From Siphonodentalium dalli (taxonomy: Eukaryota; Mollusca; Scaphopoda; Gadilida; Siphonodentaliidae), in the NCBI GenBank assembly GCA_032622095.1, contig CP136062.1, positions 165,004,590-165,068,589 of the forward strand: DNA of 64,000 nucleotides. The letters are read 5' to 3'. The translations under genes were made by a program, and so were the position numbers. The notes beneath the pieces are model-generated. The model did not search any database. It saw only the letters and a program-made list of their open reading frames with translations, and was not told the origin of the DNA. Of the stretch, positions 48,801-55,110 are shown in pieces (the stretch's first letter is position 1; each line of letters begins with the position of its first letter).

Positions 48801-51800
48801 ATATAAATCTTCTGACATGCCTCACAAATACTGTTAATTTAAATCTTCCGACATGCCTCACAAATACTGTTAATTTATATCTTCTGACATGCCTCACAAA
48901 TACTGTTAATTTAAATCTTCTGACATGCCTCACAAACTGTTAATTTAAATCTTCTGACATGCCTCACAAATACTGTTAATTTAAATCTTCTGACATGCCT
49001 CACAAATACTGTTAATTTAAATCTTCTGACATGCCTCACAAATACTGTTAATTTATATCTTCTGACATGCCTCACAAATACTGTTAATTTAAATCTTCTG
49101 ACATGCCTCACAAATACTGTTAATTTAAATCTTCTGACATGCCTCACAAATACTGTTAATTTAAATCTTCTGACATGCCTCACAAATACTGTTAATTTAA
49201 ATCTTCTGACATGCCTCACAAATACTGTTAATTTAAATCTTCTGACATGCCTCACAAATACTGTTAATTTAAATCTTCTGACATGCCTCACAAATACTGT
49301 TAATTTAAATCTTCTGACATGCCTCACAAATACTGTTAATTTAAATCTTCTGACATGCCTCACAAATACTGTTAATTTAAATCTTCTGACATGCCTCACA
49401 AATACTGTTAATTTAAATCTTCTGACATGCCTCACAAATACTGTTAATTTATATCTTCTGACATGCCTCACAAATACTGTTAATTTAAATCTTCTGACAT
49501 GCCTCACAAATACTGTTAATTTATATCTTCTGACATGCCTCACAAATACTGTTAATTTAAATCTTCTGACATGCCTCACAAATACTGTTAATTTAAATCT
49601 TCTGACATGCCTCACAAATACTGTTAATTTATATCTTCTGACATGCCTCACAAATACTGTTAATTTAAATCTTCTGACATGCCTCACAAATACTGTTAAT
49701 TTATATCTTCTGACATGCCTCACAAATACTGTTAATTTATATCTTCTGACATGCCTCACAAATACTGTTAATTTAAATCTTCTGACATGCCTCACAAATA
49801 CTGTTAATTTAAATCTTCTGACATGCCTCACAAATACTGTTAATTTAAATCTTCTGACATGCCTCACAAATACTGTTAATTTAAATCTTCTGACATGCCT
49901 CACAAATACTGTTAATTTAAATCTTCCGACATGCCTCACAAATACTGTTAATTTAAATCTTCCGACATGCCTCACAAATACTGTTAATTTATATCTTCTG
50001 ACATGCCTCACAAATACTGTTAATTTAAATCTTCTGACATGCCTCACAAATACTGTTAATTTAAATCTTCTGACATGCCTCACAAATACTGTTAATTTAT
50101 ATCTTCTGACATGCCTCACAAATACTGTTAATTTATATCTTCTGACATGCCTCACAAATACTGTTAATTTATATCTTCTGACATGCCTCACAAATACTGT
50201 TAATTTAAATCTAATTTATATCTTCTGACATGCCTCACACATACTGTTAATTTATATCTTCTGACATGCCTCACAAATACTGTTAATTTAAATCTTCTGA
50301 CATGCCTCACAAATACTGTTAATTTAAATCTTCTGACATGCCTCACAAATACTGTTAATTTAAATCTTCTGACATGCCTCACAAATACTGTTAATTTATA
50401 TCTTCTGACATGCCTCACAAATACTGTTAATTTAAATCTTCTGACATGCCTCACAAATACTGTTAATTTAAATCTTCTGACATGCCTCACAAATACTGTT
50501 AATTTAAATCTTCTGACATGCCTCACAAATACTGTTAATTTAAATCTTCTGACATGCCTCACAAATACTGTTAATTTATATCTTCTGACATGCCTCACAA
50601 ATACTGTTAATTTAAATCTTCTGACATGCCTCACAAATACTGTTAATTTAAATCTTCTGACATGCCTCACAAATACTGTTAATTTATATCTTCTGACATG
50701 CCTCACAAATACTGTTAATTTAAATCTTCTGACATGCCTCACAAATACTGTTAATTTATATCTTCTGACATGCCTCACAAATACTGTTAATTTAAATCTT
50801 CTGACATGCCTCACAAATACTGTTAATTTAAATCTTCTGACATGCCTCACAAATACTGTTAATTTAAATCTTCTGACATGCCTCACAAATACTGTTAATT
50901 TAAATCTTCTGACATGCCTCACAAATACTGTTAATTTAAATCTTCTGACATGCCTCACAAATACTGTTAATTTATATCTTCTGACATGCCTCACAAATAC
51001 TGTTAATTTAAATCTTCTGACATGCCTCACAAATACTGTTAATTTAAATCTTCTGACATGCCTCACAAATACTGTTAATTTAAATCTTCTGACATGCCTC
51101 ACAAATACTGTTAATTTAAATCATGCCTCACAAATACTGTTAATTTATATCTTCTGCTTGTGACTGTTTGACTGATAATTAAATACATATTTTGTACTTG
51201 TTCGGGTGCGTTAAACTGATAAATTAGTATTCAAGCGCTATGACAACTGGAGGAATGTAACATTCTACTAACATCACCGAAAATTTGAAGCAAATCGACC
51301 GTACCACTCCATAGAAAACATCGTCAGAACTACGCTCAAATGTAAATATTTACTACTCGATTCGGGACGCATCTATCGGCGATAAACTGACTAAAATGAT
51401 TTCCCCATCGAGAGTCACTACATTTAATTAATATATTGGAATGACGGTGTTTGTTGTCAATTTGGATAATATATTTGTAAAAATACCTACTTTGAACAAG
51501 AAAATCTACATTTTTATTTTATCACCCTTGAGTGTTTCACATAACTTTTAAGTTGCTGTAATGGTTAATAATTATAATTTTTATTGTAGGTAAGCACGGA
51601 CAATTTTTCAGTTTCATAGTTTCTGCTATAAAAGGAAGCCTGGACACAAATACATGAACCTTAACCATATACCCTGTGCCAATGCATTCTCTTATATATG
51701 CGAGTCGACCATAGGTCGCCTCGCATATATAAGAGAATGCATTGGCCTAACAATTTTTTACAATTTTAATAATTTTTTCTTGTATTCTTTAACAGACTTA

Positions 51801-52113
51801 TTTTGTAGGTTTAGGGCCGATGAGATCGGCCCCTGGCACTCAAAGGGTTAAGGCAAAAACAAAAGTGTGATGCTGTCCAAGGCTCAAATAATATTTTTTA
51901 TTTGGCCTAATGCATGGTTCTTTATTTAGCCTAATGCATGGTTCTTTATCTCCATTTCTTTTGTCTCACCTGCAAGCCTATATTGAGGAAGAATCCGCTC
52001 AAGGAGCCAGTCTCGCCCGTATCAACGTTTGCTTCTGATCCACCCATTTCCACGATACACAGAGACTCGGGTGGAGCAGGGAGAGCCTGCATACTCAGTG
52101 GAGCCAGACAGTC
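24774..52113 (-). CDS. SF3B3: SF3B3, splicing factor 3b subunit 3 (3' half, 12 exons)
   Basis: Joining twelve exons (listed separately, GT-AG introns, all phases consistent) gives 595 residues ending [11 protein letters not shown]. This matches the C-terminal half of SF3B3/SAP130 (human about 1217 residues) without missing blocks. SF3B3 is a nuclear WD40-like beta-propeller protein of the U2 snRNP SF3b complex. It scaffolds SF3B1, PHF5A and SF3B5 at the branch site. The C-terminal part seen here covers the last propeller blades and the CPSF-A-type region shared with DDB1 and CPSF160. Landmarks: [69 protein letters not shown]. Exons for the first about 620 residues are not found up to 64000, so the next intron exceeds 11.8 kb and would contain the Gypsy element. 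All exons are open and conserved, so the gene looks functional. Confidence 0.95.
25231..25690. mobile_element. TTAA MITE, family B, with two full hairpin modules
   Basis: Ends CCCTTTACCCAACAAACCG and CGTTCTGTTGGGTAAAGGG are inverted. Left TTAA lies at 25227-25230; the right target is decayed. Complete 70-bp palindromes at 25384-25453 and 25593-25662 (CCAATGCATTCTCTTATATA...). It sits inside a dispersed repeat whose empty version is visible at 51480-51560. Confidence 0.85.
25691..25985 (-). repeat. Dispersed repeat inverted relative to 51200-51510
   Basis: Shared blocks: AACTCTCGATGGCGAAATCA with the complement near 51400, GTTTATCGCCGATAG, GACGATGTTTTCTATGGAG and CACGCACCCGA. Flanking GTGAAACACTT upstream of the MITE also matches, so the unit spans about 25190-25985. 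Confidence 0.7.
26236..26822 (-). mobile_element. Reverse pearl-like repeat ending in a GACTTCAAGTC hairpin
   Basis: Units with GGGCCATAACTCTGG and GGAAACCCAAAAACAAGCG, then GGACGGACGTCGAC and the hairpin TACCCGCCGACTTCAAGTCG-GGGGCATA. A related repeat lies at 28008-28420 and perhaps 27650-27900, where open frames are repeat artefacts. Confidence 0.6.
27120..27330. repeat. GGTCCCCAGAGGG palindrome with leader
   Basis: The leader GAAGATAAGATGCATAATCG is followed by the palindrome 27225-27325. The same leader-palindrome order occurs at 30600-30800 and inverted at 29130-29360. Confidence 0.65.
27415..27510 (-). CDS. SF3B3: SF3B3 exon k
   Basis: 32 codons, [14 protein letters not shown] to ELDRTTSE. 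Acceptor ATTTTCAG, donor GAG|GTGAGA. Confidence 0.95.
28008..28425 (-). mobile_element. Dispersed repeat related to 26236-26822
   Basis: ACAAGAGCACGCCGTCGGGG at one end, two about 120-bp units with TTGGTTCAGTTCACTCGATT, and a GCGGACGGACTGACAGAC tract at the other. Confidence 0.5.
28491..28595 (-). CDS. SF3B3: SF3B3 exon j
   Basis: 35 codons, [18 protein letters not shown] to [10 protein letters not shown]. Acceptor TTTTCCAG, donor AAG|GTAAGT. Confidence 0.95.
28730..29009. mobile_element. TTAA MITE, family A
   Basis: TTAA at 28726-28729 and 29010-29013. Ends CCCTTTTGTGACGGGTGCTG and the complement of AGCTCATGTCATGGAAGTG. Two hairpins (28797-28868, 28896-28967); AAAGATCTTGTGCCAGTGCA is duplicated near 28768 and 28790. 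Confidence 0.85.
29105..29545. repeat. Two GGTCCCCAGAGGG palindromes
   Basis: 29130-29230 (with the inverted leader to about 29360) and 29452-29540. Stems pair GAATGAGGTCCCCAGAGGGT with AACCTCATTC-type complements around loops containing GCTAGC-like sequence. Confidence 0.65.
29645..30032. mobile_element. TTAA MITE, family B
   Basis: TTAA at 29641-29644 and 30033-30036. Ends TCCTTTACCCAACAGAACGG and CCGTTTTGTTGGGTAAAGGG are inverted. The first hairpin is deleted to a stub (29670-29704); the second is complete (29804-29874). Confidence 0.88.
30158..30301 (-). CDS. SF3B3: SF3B3 exon i
   Basis: 48 codons, [18 protein letters not shown] to LVAFTSPE. Acceptor TTTTCCAG, donor GAG|GTTAGT. Confidence 0.95.
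30410..30800. repeat. GGTCCCCAGAGGG palindrome and a half copy
   Basis: 30430-30532 is a stem; 30723-30800 is the left arm only, preceded by the GATGAAATGCATAATCGAGG leader. Both are in the intron between exons h and i. Confidence 0.6.
31094..31192 (-). CDS. SF3B3: SF3B3 exon h
   Basis: 33 codons, [17 protein letters not shown] to LLSGASQK. Acceptor GTTTAG, donor AAG|GTTAGT. The acidic segment matches the conserved [15 protein letters not shown]. Confidence 0.94.
31193..32202 (-). other. SF3B3 intron, with dispersed repeat at 31665-31890
   Basis: Apart from the repeat shared with 9000-9240, no gene or element is recognised. Confidence 0.45.
32203..32415 (-). CDS. SF3B3: SF3B3 exon g
   Basis: 71 codons, [20 protein letters not shown] to ADKFGNICV. 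Acceptor ATTCACAG, donor GTG|GTAGGT. An alternative donor 4 nt on (GTATAT) would break the frame, so GTAGGT is preferred. Confidence 0.93.
32628..33645 (-). mobile_element. hAT-type element with BED zinc finger only
   Basis: Exact 8-bp target duplication CTGTGTCG at 32620-32627 and 33646-33653. Inverted ends TAGGGCCCTGCGAA / TTCGCAGGGTCCTT. Subterminal clusters of GAATCGAATC on both sides. It encodes only a BED finger on the minus strand; the DDE domain is missing. Confidence 0.9.
32991..33314 (-). pseudogene. BED zinc-finger fragment of a hAT transposase
   Basis: 107 residues. [19 protein letters not shown] then [15 protein letters not shown] gives the C-x2-C ... H-x4-H BED finger that binds DNA in hAT transposases. 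The following residues are Lys/Ser/Pro-rich linker, and the frame ends before any catalytic domain. It may be a relic or a repressor-like DNA-binding fragment; the latter is speculation. Confidence 0.75.
33989..36557. mobile_element. Tc1-like TIR element, 2.57 kb, no transposase
   Basis: Inverted ends of about 40 bp: CAGCACTGCTCAAATTAAGC at 33989 and the complement of CTTAATGAGAGCATAGCTG ending at 36557, both flanked by TA. Inside each end is a G+C-rich stretch full of TACCGCGGT words (34030-34200 and 36350-36510). The A+T-rich interior has no long frame. Confidence 0.75.
37093..37318. mobile_element. TTAA MITE, family A
   Basis: TTAA at 37089-37092 and 37319-37322. Ends CCCTTTTATGACATTAGCTG and the complement of AGCTCCCGTCATGAAAGTG. 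First hairpin intact (37138-37206), second truncated. Confidence 0.85.
37407..37689 (-). CDS. SF3B3: SF3B3 exon f
   Basis: 1 nt plus 94 codons, [15 protein letters not shown] to [11 protein letters not shown]. Acceptor CTTTCAG, donor AAG|GTTAGT. Encodes the conserved [10 protein letters not shown] and [20 protein letters not shown] blades. Confidence 0.95.
37900..37975. repeat. Possible end of an unclassified transposon
   Basis: The sequence CTTGCCGCGATTTTGGATTT...AATCGATTAATCAG has the self-complementary ATCGATTAAT texture of hAT-like subtermini. The partner end was not located. Confidence 0.3.
38954..41888 (+). mobile_element. Intact autonomous-looking hAT transposon
   Basis: 2935 bp. Exact 8-bp target duplication CTAATAAC at 38946-38953 and 41889-41896. 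Inverted ends TAGTGTTCAAACGA / TCGTTTGAACACTA with one internal mismatch. Subterminal GACTAGTCGAC palindromes at both ends. It encodes one uninterrupted transposase. It lies in an SF3B3 intron in the opposite orientation. Confidence 0.95.
39437..41497 (+). CDS. hAT transposase, ZBED/BED-finger type
   Basis: 686 residues from the ATG at 39437. A BED zinc finger occupies about residues 10-60 (W14, F17, C34, C37, H53, H58) and would bind the transposon ends. The RNase H-like core follows: LTTDTWTS carries a likely first catalytic Asp (about 165), [11 protein letters not shown] a second (about 236), and CFVHSLQLS is the hAT C-x2-H motif (about 255-258). [11 protein letters not shown] marks the insertion-domain start. 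The C-terminal dimerisation region has [19 protein letters not shown], with E about 617 in the position of the third acidic residue. A 16-C run gives a poly-Pro stretch near residue 225 and is a likely slippage hotspot. The whole length is open, comparable with ZBED1-like family members. It is probably a young, possibly active copy rather than a domesticated gene, given intact TIRs and target duplication. Confidence 0.93.
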   Translation: MASNRKNAKTSDVWRHFDLIKETVGKETKEFVTCKLCQAKLKYNKSTSVMRTHLNAKHPSASSAESQTQSRQTTLDLHTPKCKKMSKERWTVLTKRIVEWCALDLRPLSIVNGMGFRIFMKELEPKYNVPCDTTIKNHLNFLYTEVRKQLIDELENVPFISLTTDTWTSMTTKGYITVTCHFMDTPSWTCKTKVLSTREITGHHTGEKLCEVLIKIMSDFKIPPPPPSKIVAVTTDNAADIVKGMRLSHMEHIRCFVHSLQLSVNRGLSLAKISRAAGCSRKLVGHFRQSTLASDDLTKKQAQLSLPSHRLIQDVDTRWNSTYYIFKRFLEQRLAIFAVLQNRDITSYGDARILEMPDDVWLNMEQITPLLEPLEMATTVAGSDSYPTLSMTYPIIKGLLDNHMKICASDSQLVKDFKTTVSSDLKKRYPDICSSDPNLAKSCIVKTSLLDIRYKSLKFMENQQRESAWSELLEEIRAVKLNVEIAPITADSEAPQASQTTVIGGITDQTDSAVPSTSSESEHSAVNNRDDQYVPKCKRGKFEQTGKVMKYLLGDYYESSDIGDKNPEEELMSYRQVPPRSDIDPRDWWRKNNKQFPRLAMLSSKYLVVPGTSVPSERIFSVAGMVVCKRRSNLDPSTVDKLIFLRENMGKTPDSSSSSYLASEVCDGLDDGTRECSCENCVVSAN
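41889..42531. other. SF3B3 intron: flank duplicate, reverse dispersed repeat and poly-C
   Basis: 41900-41980 repeats the sequence just left of the hAT (38870-38945). About 42255-42440 is the end of a pearl-like repeat (GACGGATGGACGAACGG ... TATACC). A poly-C run of about 28 occupies about 42400-42427. Confidence 0.55.
42532..42786. repeat. Double GGTCCCCAGAGGG palindrome
   Basis: Two consecutive stems (about 42562-42653 and 42664-42760) between outer inverted ends CAAGCCTTGAAATAGTGT and ACTATTTCAAGGCTTG. A single-stem version with the same ends is at 52222-52372. Confidence 0.85.
42851..43056 (-). CDS. SF3B3: SF3B3 exon e, with duplicated donor
   Basis: 68 codons plus 2 nt, [13 protein letters not shown] to LDQNEATY. 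Acceptor ATTGTAG, donor TTACAG|GTATGATTC. The 24-bp donor region is tandemly repeated, so an identical second donor sits 24 nt downstream (at about 42826). The proximal donor gives the correct join (Ser codon completed by exon f); the distal one runs into TGA. Confidence 0.95.
43250..43634. repeat. Reverse tandem-core fragment, half MITE D and 72-bp TTAA hairpin
   Basis: 43250-43450 matches the 11.9-kb family in reverse (AAATCCAAAATGGCTGCTGG). 43455-43554 is the right half of MITE D. 43559-43630 is a tiny hairpin element (CACGTTCACTGCCGA / TCGTCAGTGAACGTG) with TTAA on the left and TTGA on the right. Confidence 0.6.
43874..44048 (-). CDS. SF3B3: SF3B3 exon d
   Basis: 1 nt plus 58 codons, [13 protein letters not shown] to QRRQQMAE. 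Acceptor ATTACAG, donor GAG|GTATCC. Confidence 0.95.
44453..44519. repeat. Hairpin with 24-nt arms
   Basis: GATTAGCAATCACTGAGTGG pairs with CCACCCAGCGATTGCTAATC around a loop of about 19 nt, with two mismatches. Inside the exon c-d intron. Confidence 0.7.
44581..45636. repeat. Tandem duplication of a 0.53-kb intron segment
   Basis: Unit 1 (44581-45118) and unit 2 (45119-45636) both begin TCATTGTGAAATGCTG and end CCCTGAAATATATTT. They are almost identical apart from a few substitutions and a 20-bp segment near 44898-44918 present only in unit 1. High identity implies a recent duplication. Confidence 0.92.
45959..46195. mobile_element. TTAA MITE, family A, right end lost
   Basis: TTAA at 45955-45958, left end CCTGTTCATAACGGGAACTG and two hairpins (46003-46070, 46095-46170). 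The right terminal repeat is not recognisable. Confidence 0.7.
46428..46582 (-). CDS. SF3B3: SF3B3 exon c
   Basis: 51 codons plus 2 nt, [12 protein letters not shown] to STNTL. Acceptor ATTGTAG, donor AAG|GTAAAG. The split Arg codon is completed by exon d. Confidence 0.95.
47508..47630 (-). CDS. SF3B3: SF3B3 exon b
   Basis: 41 codons, [18 protein letters not shown] to MQGSES. Acceptor ATTTCAG, donor TCT|GTAAGTA, phase 0 to 0. Confidence 0.95.
47816..48040. mobile_element. TTAA MITE, family A
   Basis: Right TTAA at 48041-48044, left target mutated to TTGA (47812-47815). Ends CCCTTTCATGACTGGAGATT and the complement of AGCTCAGACCATGAAAGGG. Confidence 0.82.
48413..51150. repeat. 36-bp minisatellite, about 76 copies
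   Basis: Unit CTTCTGACATGCCTCACAAA-TACTGTTAATTTAAAT, extremely homogeneous. The main variant changes AAAT to ATAT; rarer ones are CTTCC and CACAC. Three small indels (near 48930, 50208, 51120) break the register. Because 36 is divisible by 3 and the unit lacks stops, the minus strand stays open with a 12-residue repeat [12 protein letters not shown]. It lies wholly inside the intron between SF3B3 exons a and b, so the open frames are not taken as genes. Confidence 0.97.
51185..51560. repeat. Dispersed repeat, inverse of about 25190-25985
   Basis: Contains CTCCATAGAAAACATCGTC, CTATCGGCGATAAACTGAC and CACCCTTGAGTGTTTCAC. It lacks the MITE present in the other copy and so shows the empty site. 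Confidence 0.7.
51670..51855. mobile_element. MITE fragment with one complete hairpin module
   Basis: ACCCTGTGCCAATGCATTCT ... AGAATGCATTGGCCTAAC (51670-51750) followed by family-C-like A+T sequence, then CACTCAAAGGGTTAA at 51838-51852, which looks like a CCCTTT-TTAA terminus. Confidence 0.6.
51970..52113 (-). CDS. SF3B3: SF3B3 exon a (most 5' in window)
   Basis: 48 codons, [15 protein letters not shown] to FFLNIGLQ. Acceptor TTTTTCAG precedes the exon and donor CAG|GTGAGA follows it. Phase 0 at both ends. Confidence 0.95.
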
Positions 52114-52221
52114 CTGAAAAATAGATTAACGGGGATCATGGCATCATCACCCAATGTAACTTCAATTTCAACACTGTATAAAAGACATAAATCAGGGATT
52201 ATGGCATCATCACGCTAAATG

Positions 52222-52372
52222 CAAGCCTTGAAATAGTGTGGCTGTCATTTGCAGAATGAGGTCCCCAGAGGGTGAATTTAGCGATGCTACCCCGCATAGC
52301 GGGCTAGCATCACCAAATTGACCCTCTGGGAACCTCATTCTGCAAATGACAGGCACACTATTTCAAGGCTTG
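52222..52372. mobile_element. Single-stem CAAGCCTTG palindromic MITE
   Basis: About 151 bp, nearly perfectly self-complementary, ends CAAGCCTTGAAATAGTGT and its complement. The flanks ACGCTAAATG and ACGCTAAAATG look like a target duplication of about 8-10 bp. Confidence 0.85.
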
Positions 52373-52463
52373 ACGCTAAAATGATAACTTCTATTTCAAC
52401 ACTTTTTAACATAGACATAGTCATCAGGGAATTCATGTAGACCTTCAGATGTAGCTTAATTAA

Positions 52464-52719
52464 CTGTTTCATGACGGGAGCTACGCTGATGCAGCATTAA
52501 CGACTCAGTACCAATGCATTCTATTATATATGCGAGTCTCCCATAGGAAGCCTCCCCAATACATAAAGAGAATGCACTGGCTTACAAGGTCAATGTAAAT
52601 ATTGTTAGGCCAATGTATTGTCATATATGCGAGGCTCCCTATGGGAGATTCACATTTTATAAAGAATGCATTGGCACAGGGTTTTCGTTAAATTACAGGA
52701 AGCTCCAGTCATGGAAGGG
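52464..52719. mobile_element. TTAA MITE, family A
   Basis: TTAA at 52460-52463 and 52720-52723. Ends CTGTTTCATGACGGGAGCTA and the complement of AGCTCCAGTCATGGAAGGG. Two diverged hairpins. Confidence 0.87.
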
Positions 52720-52739
52720 TTAACAAGCAATGCATCCTG

Positions 52740-53545
52740 TGTGACCAACAAATATCCTGAACCAATCCACAAAATGAAGTGTTGCTTACATTAGGATTAG
52801 ATTAGTTACTAAACATTTGAGGTTTTGTGAGGCGAGAAACCATTTTCATAGCACTTTCACAAAAATATAAAAATCTCAAAGCACCCAAGATTTTTTCAAA
52901 AATTCGTTAATCCATCAACTCAAATTCAGTTTCTCCCCCAAATTTTTAAATTCAGCTCCAAAATGAATTATCAGGCCAAGTATATAATGGAAACCAATCT
53001 TGAGGAAAACTTCGGTATAAAGCCACATCAGTTCTCCAAGGAGAACAGAATTATTTTTTTCAGCAAAATTATCTCTGACCTTAATTGTCATCATTTGTGG
53101 CATATTTCAATTATCCATGATTTTATTAAATGAAGATTAATACTTGTGTTTAACAATGTGAAGTGGCTTAATAAACCATGAATCCTGATGAACCTACCAG
53201 CATCCTGGATCAATATACAGAATTAAGTATTATTTACATTGCTAAATGATACTGAAGGAATTGAGGTTTTGTGAGGCAAGAAAACCATTTTTTTTGAAAA
53301 ATCTCAAAACAAGATGAAACGTCAAATTCAGCTTGTTCCCCAAAATTTAAATTCAGCTCCAAAATGACAAGCATATCCCATCAGCCCAAAGTATATATAT
53401 TAAAGTATATATATTAAAGCCTAAATCATGAGGAAAACTTTGACACAAATGACAAAGCCACATCAGTTCTCCAAGGTGAACAGAATGATTTGTTTCAGCA
53501 AAATTATCTCTGACCTTAATAGTCATCATTTGCGGCAAATTCTGA
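52740..53545 (-). repeat. Tandem duplication of about 435 bp with a conserved 90-bp block
   Basis: 52740-53105 and 53180-53545 are diverged direct copies (GAGGTTTTGTGAGGC, AAATTCAGCTCCAAAATGA). The block 53015-53103 / 53455-53538 is the best conserved and is open on the minus strand (MTIKVRDNFAE...LGELMWL). It does not match SF3B3 and is not recognised. Confidence 0.6.
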
Positions 53546-53606
53546 TTATTATTATTACGATTTTATGAAATTAATACTAACAATTGTGTTCAACCGTGTA
53601 GCTTAA

Positions 53607-53822
53607 ACCTTTTATGATGGGAGCTGCGCTAGTGTAGCATTAAAGATCCTGTGCCTCGCATATATAATAAGAGAATGCACTGGCTAACAAGGTCTAGGTA
53701 AATATTGTTAGGCCAATGTATTCTCTTATATATTGGAGGCTCACGGAAGGCTTGCATATATAAGAGAATGCATTGGCACAGGTTTTTTTTTTTAATCTCA
53801 GGAAGCTCCAGTCATGGAAGCG
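53607..53822. mobile_element. TTAA MITE, family A
   Basis: TTAA at 53603-53606 and 53823-53826. Ends CCTTTTATGATGGGAGCTGC and the complement of AGCTCCAGTCATGGAAGCG. Confidence 0.85.
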
Positions 53823-54056
53823 TTAAAATGGTGTACCTCTTCCCTGAACTTTATTTTTATAGAATCAGGGGTATAATAAAACACTATTAAGTAAGAGAGA
53901 CCAGTAAACAAGAGGCCAGTATACAAATATTGCTAGTCTCCCTTCCTGACCCTATTATTGGCCCTTCTCTAATTTTTTTAATTTGAATTTTGATATTGTG
54001 GGTAAACTTTTTTTCACACACCTAAACCATCCAAGTACATCGCCATGACACATTAA

Positions 54057-54225
54057 CCCTTTTATGACTGGAGCTTCCTGAAACTTTGCAAAACCCTGTA
54101 CCAATGCATTTCTCTTATATATGTGAGTCTCCCATATGGAGCCACACATATATAAGAGAATACATTGGCCTAACAATATTTACCTTGACTTTGCATACTC
54201 ATATATGCGAGGCTAACTATGGCTT
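54057..54225. mobile_element. TTAA MITE, family A, truncated
   Basis: TTAA at 54053-54056, left end CCCTTTTATGACTGGAGCTT, one complete hairpin (54100-54171). The right end is missing. Confidence 0.75.
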
Positions 54226-55110
54226 CTTTTGAACATTACAATTTTTTTTATTGAAAATCCATCTTTTAAAACAGTTTTAGATGAAACATTTGTTAACACC
54301 AGATCTCTGTTTGAGAAGAACCATGTTAACATGCCTTCTAACATAGTTCCATAGAAATTATTTAATTGGAAGGATCCCGGGAGCATATTTAAAGTTTGCT
54401 TTGCTGACATGACAAAACCATTTCTGAATTGTAATCAATTGGAACCCAGCAGATATAACATATTGGGTAACTGTTGAGTTGAAAGATGTGTTTTCAAGTT
54501 AAAAGAAGTACTTACATAATATTTAAGATATGTTACCTTCTTTCTGAGGATAAACTTACATGATTGCTCAAGTGTGACTTTGATTTTCTGAGATAAATAC
54601 ATTAGTTTGAATATCTGTGTTATTGTCCACCCCTGTCATTTATTAAAAGTTGGTGAAATAGGCAACATGCAGTAAAGTCTGAATTTTCATGGTAATCAGA
54701 TTAAGATTAAAATCATAAAGTCATCTGAAACACGGTAGAAATAATCATCATTTTACCATGATTTAGTAAGTAAGGCTAAAGAGTCATATTCAGAATTTTG
54801 TGCAGTCTTGGATTTTGTAGGGAAAAGAGTTTCATTGTTCTTCCTGAAAGTCATTTAATTGGGTTCTGAATCATTTATTAACTACTTTCAAGTGCTATTG
54901 TGAATTTCACACTTGTCGTATGGACATTAGGAACTGTAGGAAGAGCTTTATAAATGATTTGTCTTAACATATTAAAAATGGCAGCATATAGAGAAACATT
55001 AACCCGATATTGAATGTACATGTCAATGGACTTTATTTACACATGCACATTAGTCGATCAGAAGTAATTTCAGGTAAGTTATATTTTACATAAATGTATT
55101 CTGTATTTTA
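54226..55110. other. Intronic or intergenic, nothing recognised
   Basis: A+T-rich, with one short minus-strand frame (54213-54410) without family resemblance. No SF3B3 exon was found. Confidence 0.4.

Noticed and set aside
48413-51150. CRISPR-like or protein-coding interpretation of the 36-bp repeat
   Set aside because: There are no unique spacers, the unit is contiguous, and the host is eukaryotic. The open frames arise because 36 is divisible by 3, lie in an SF3B3 intron and are broken by indels.
54213-54410. Candidate upstream SF3B3 exon
   Set aside because: The translation does not resemble the expected SF3B3 segment (which should end near VRIISLDPS), and splice sites are lacking.
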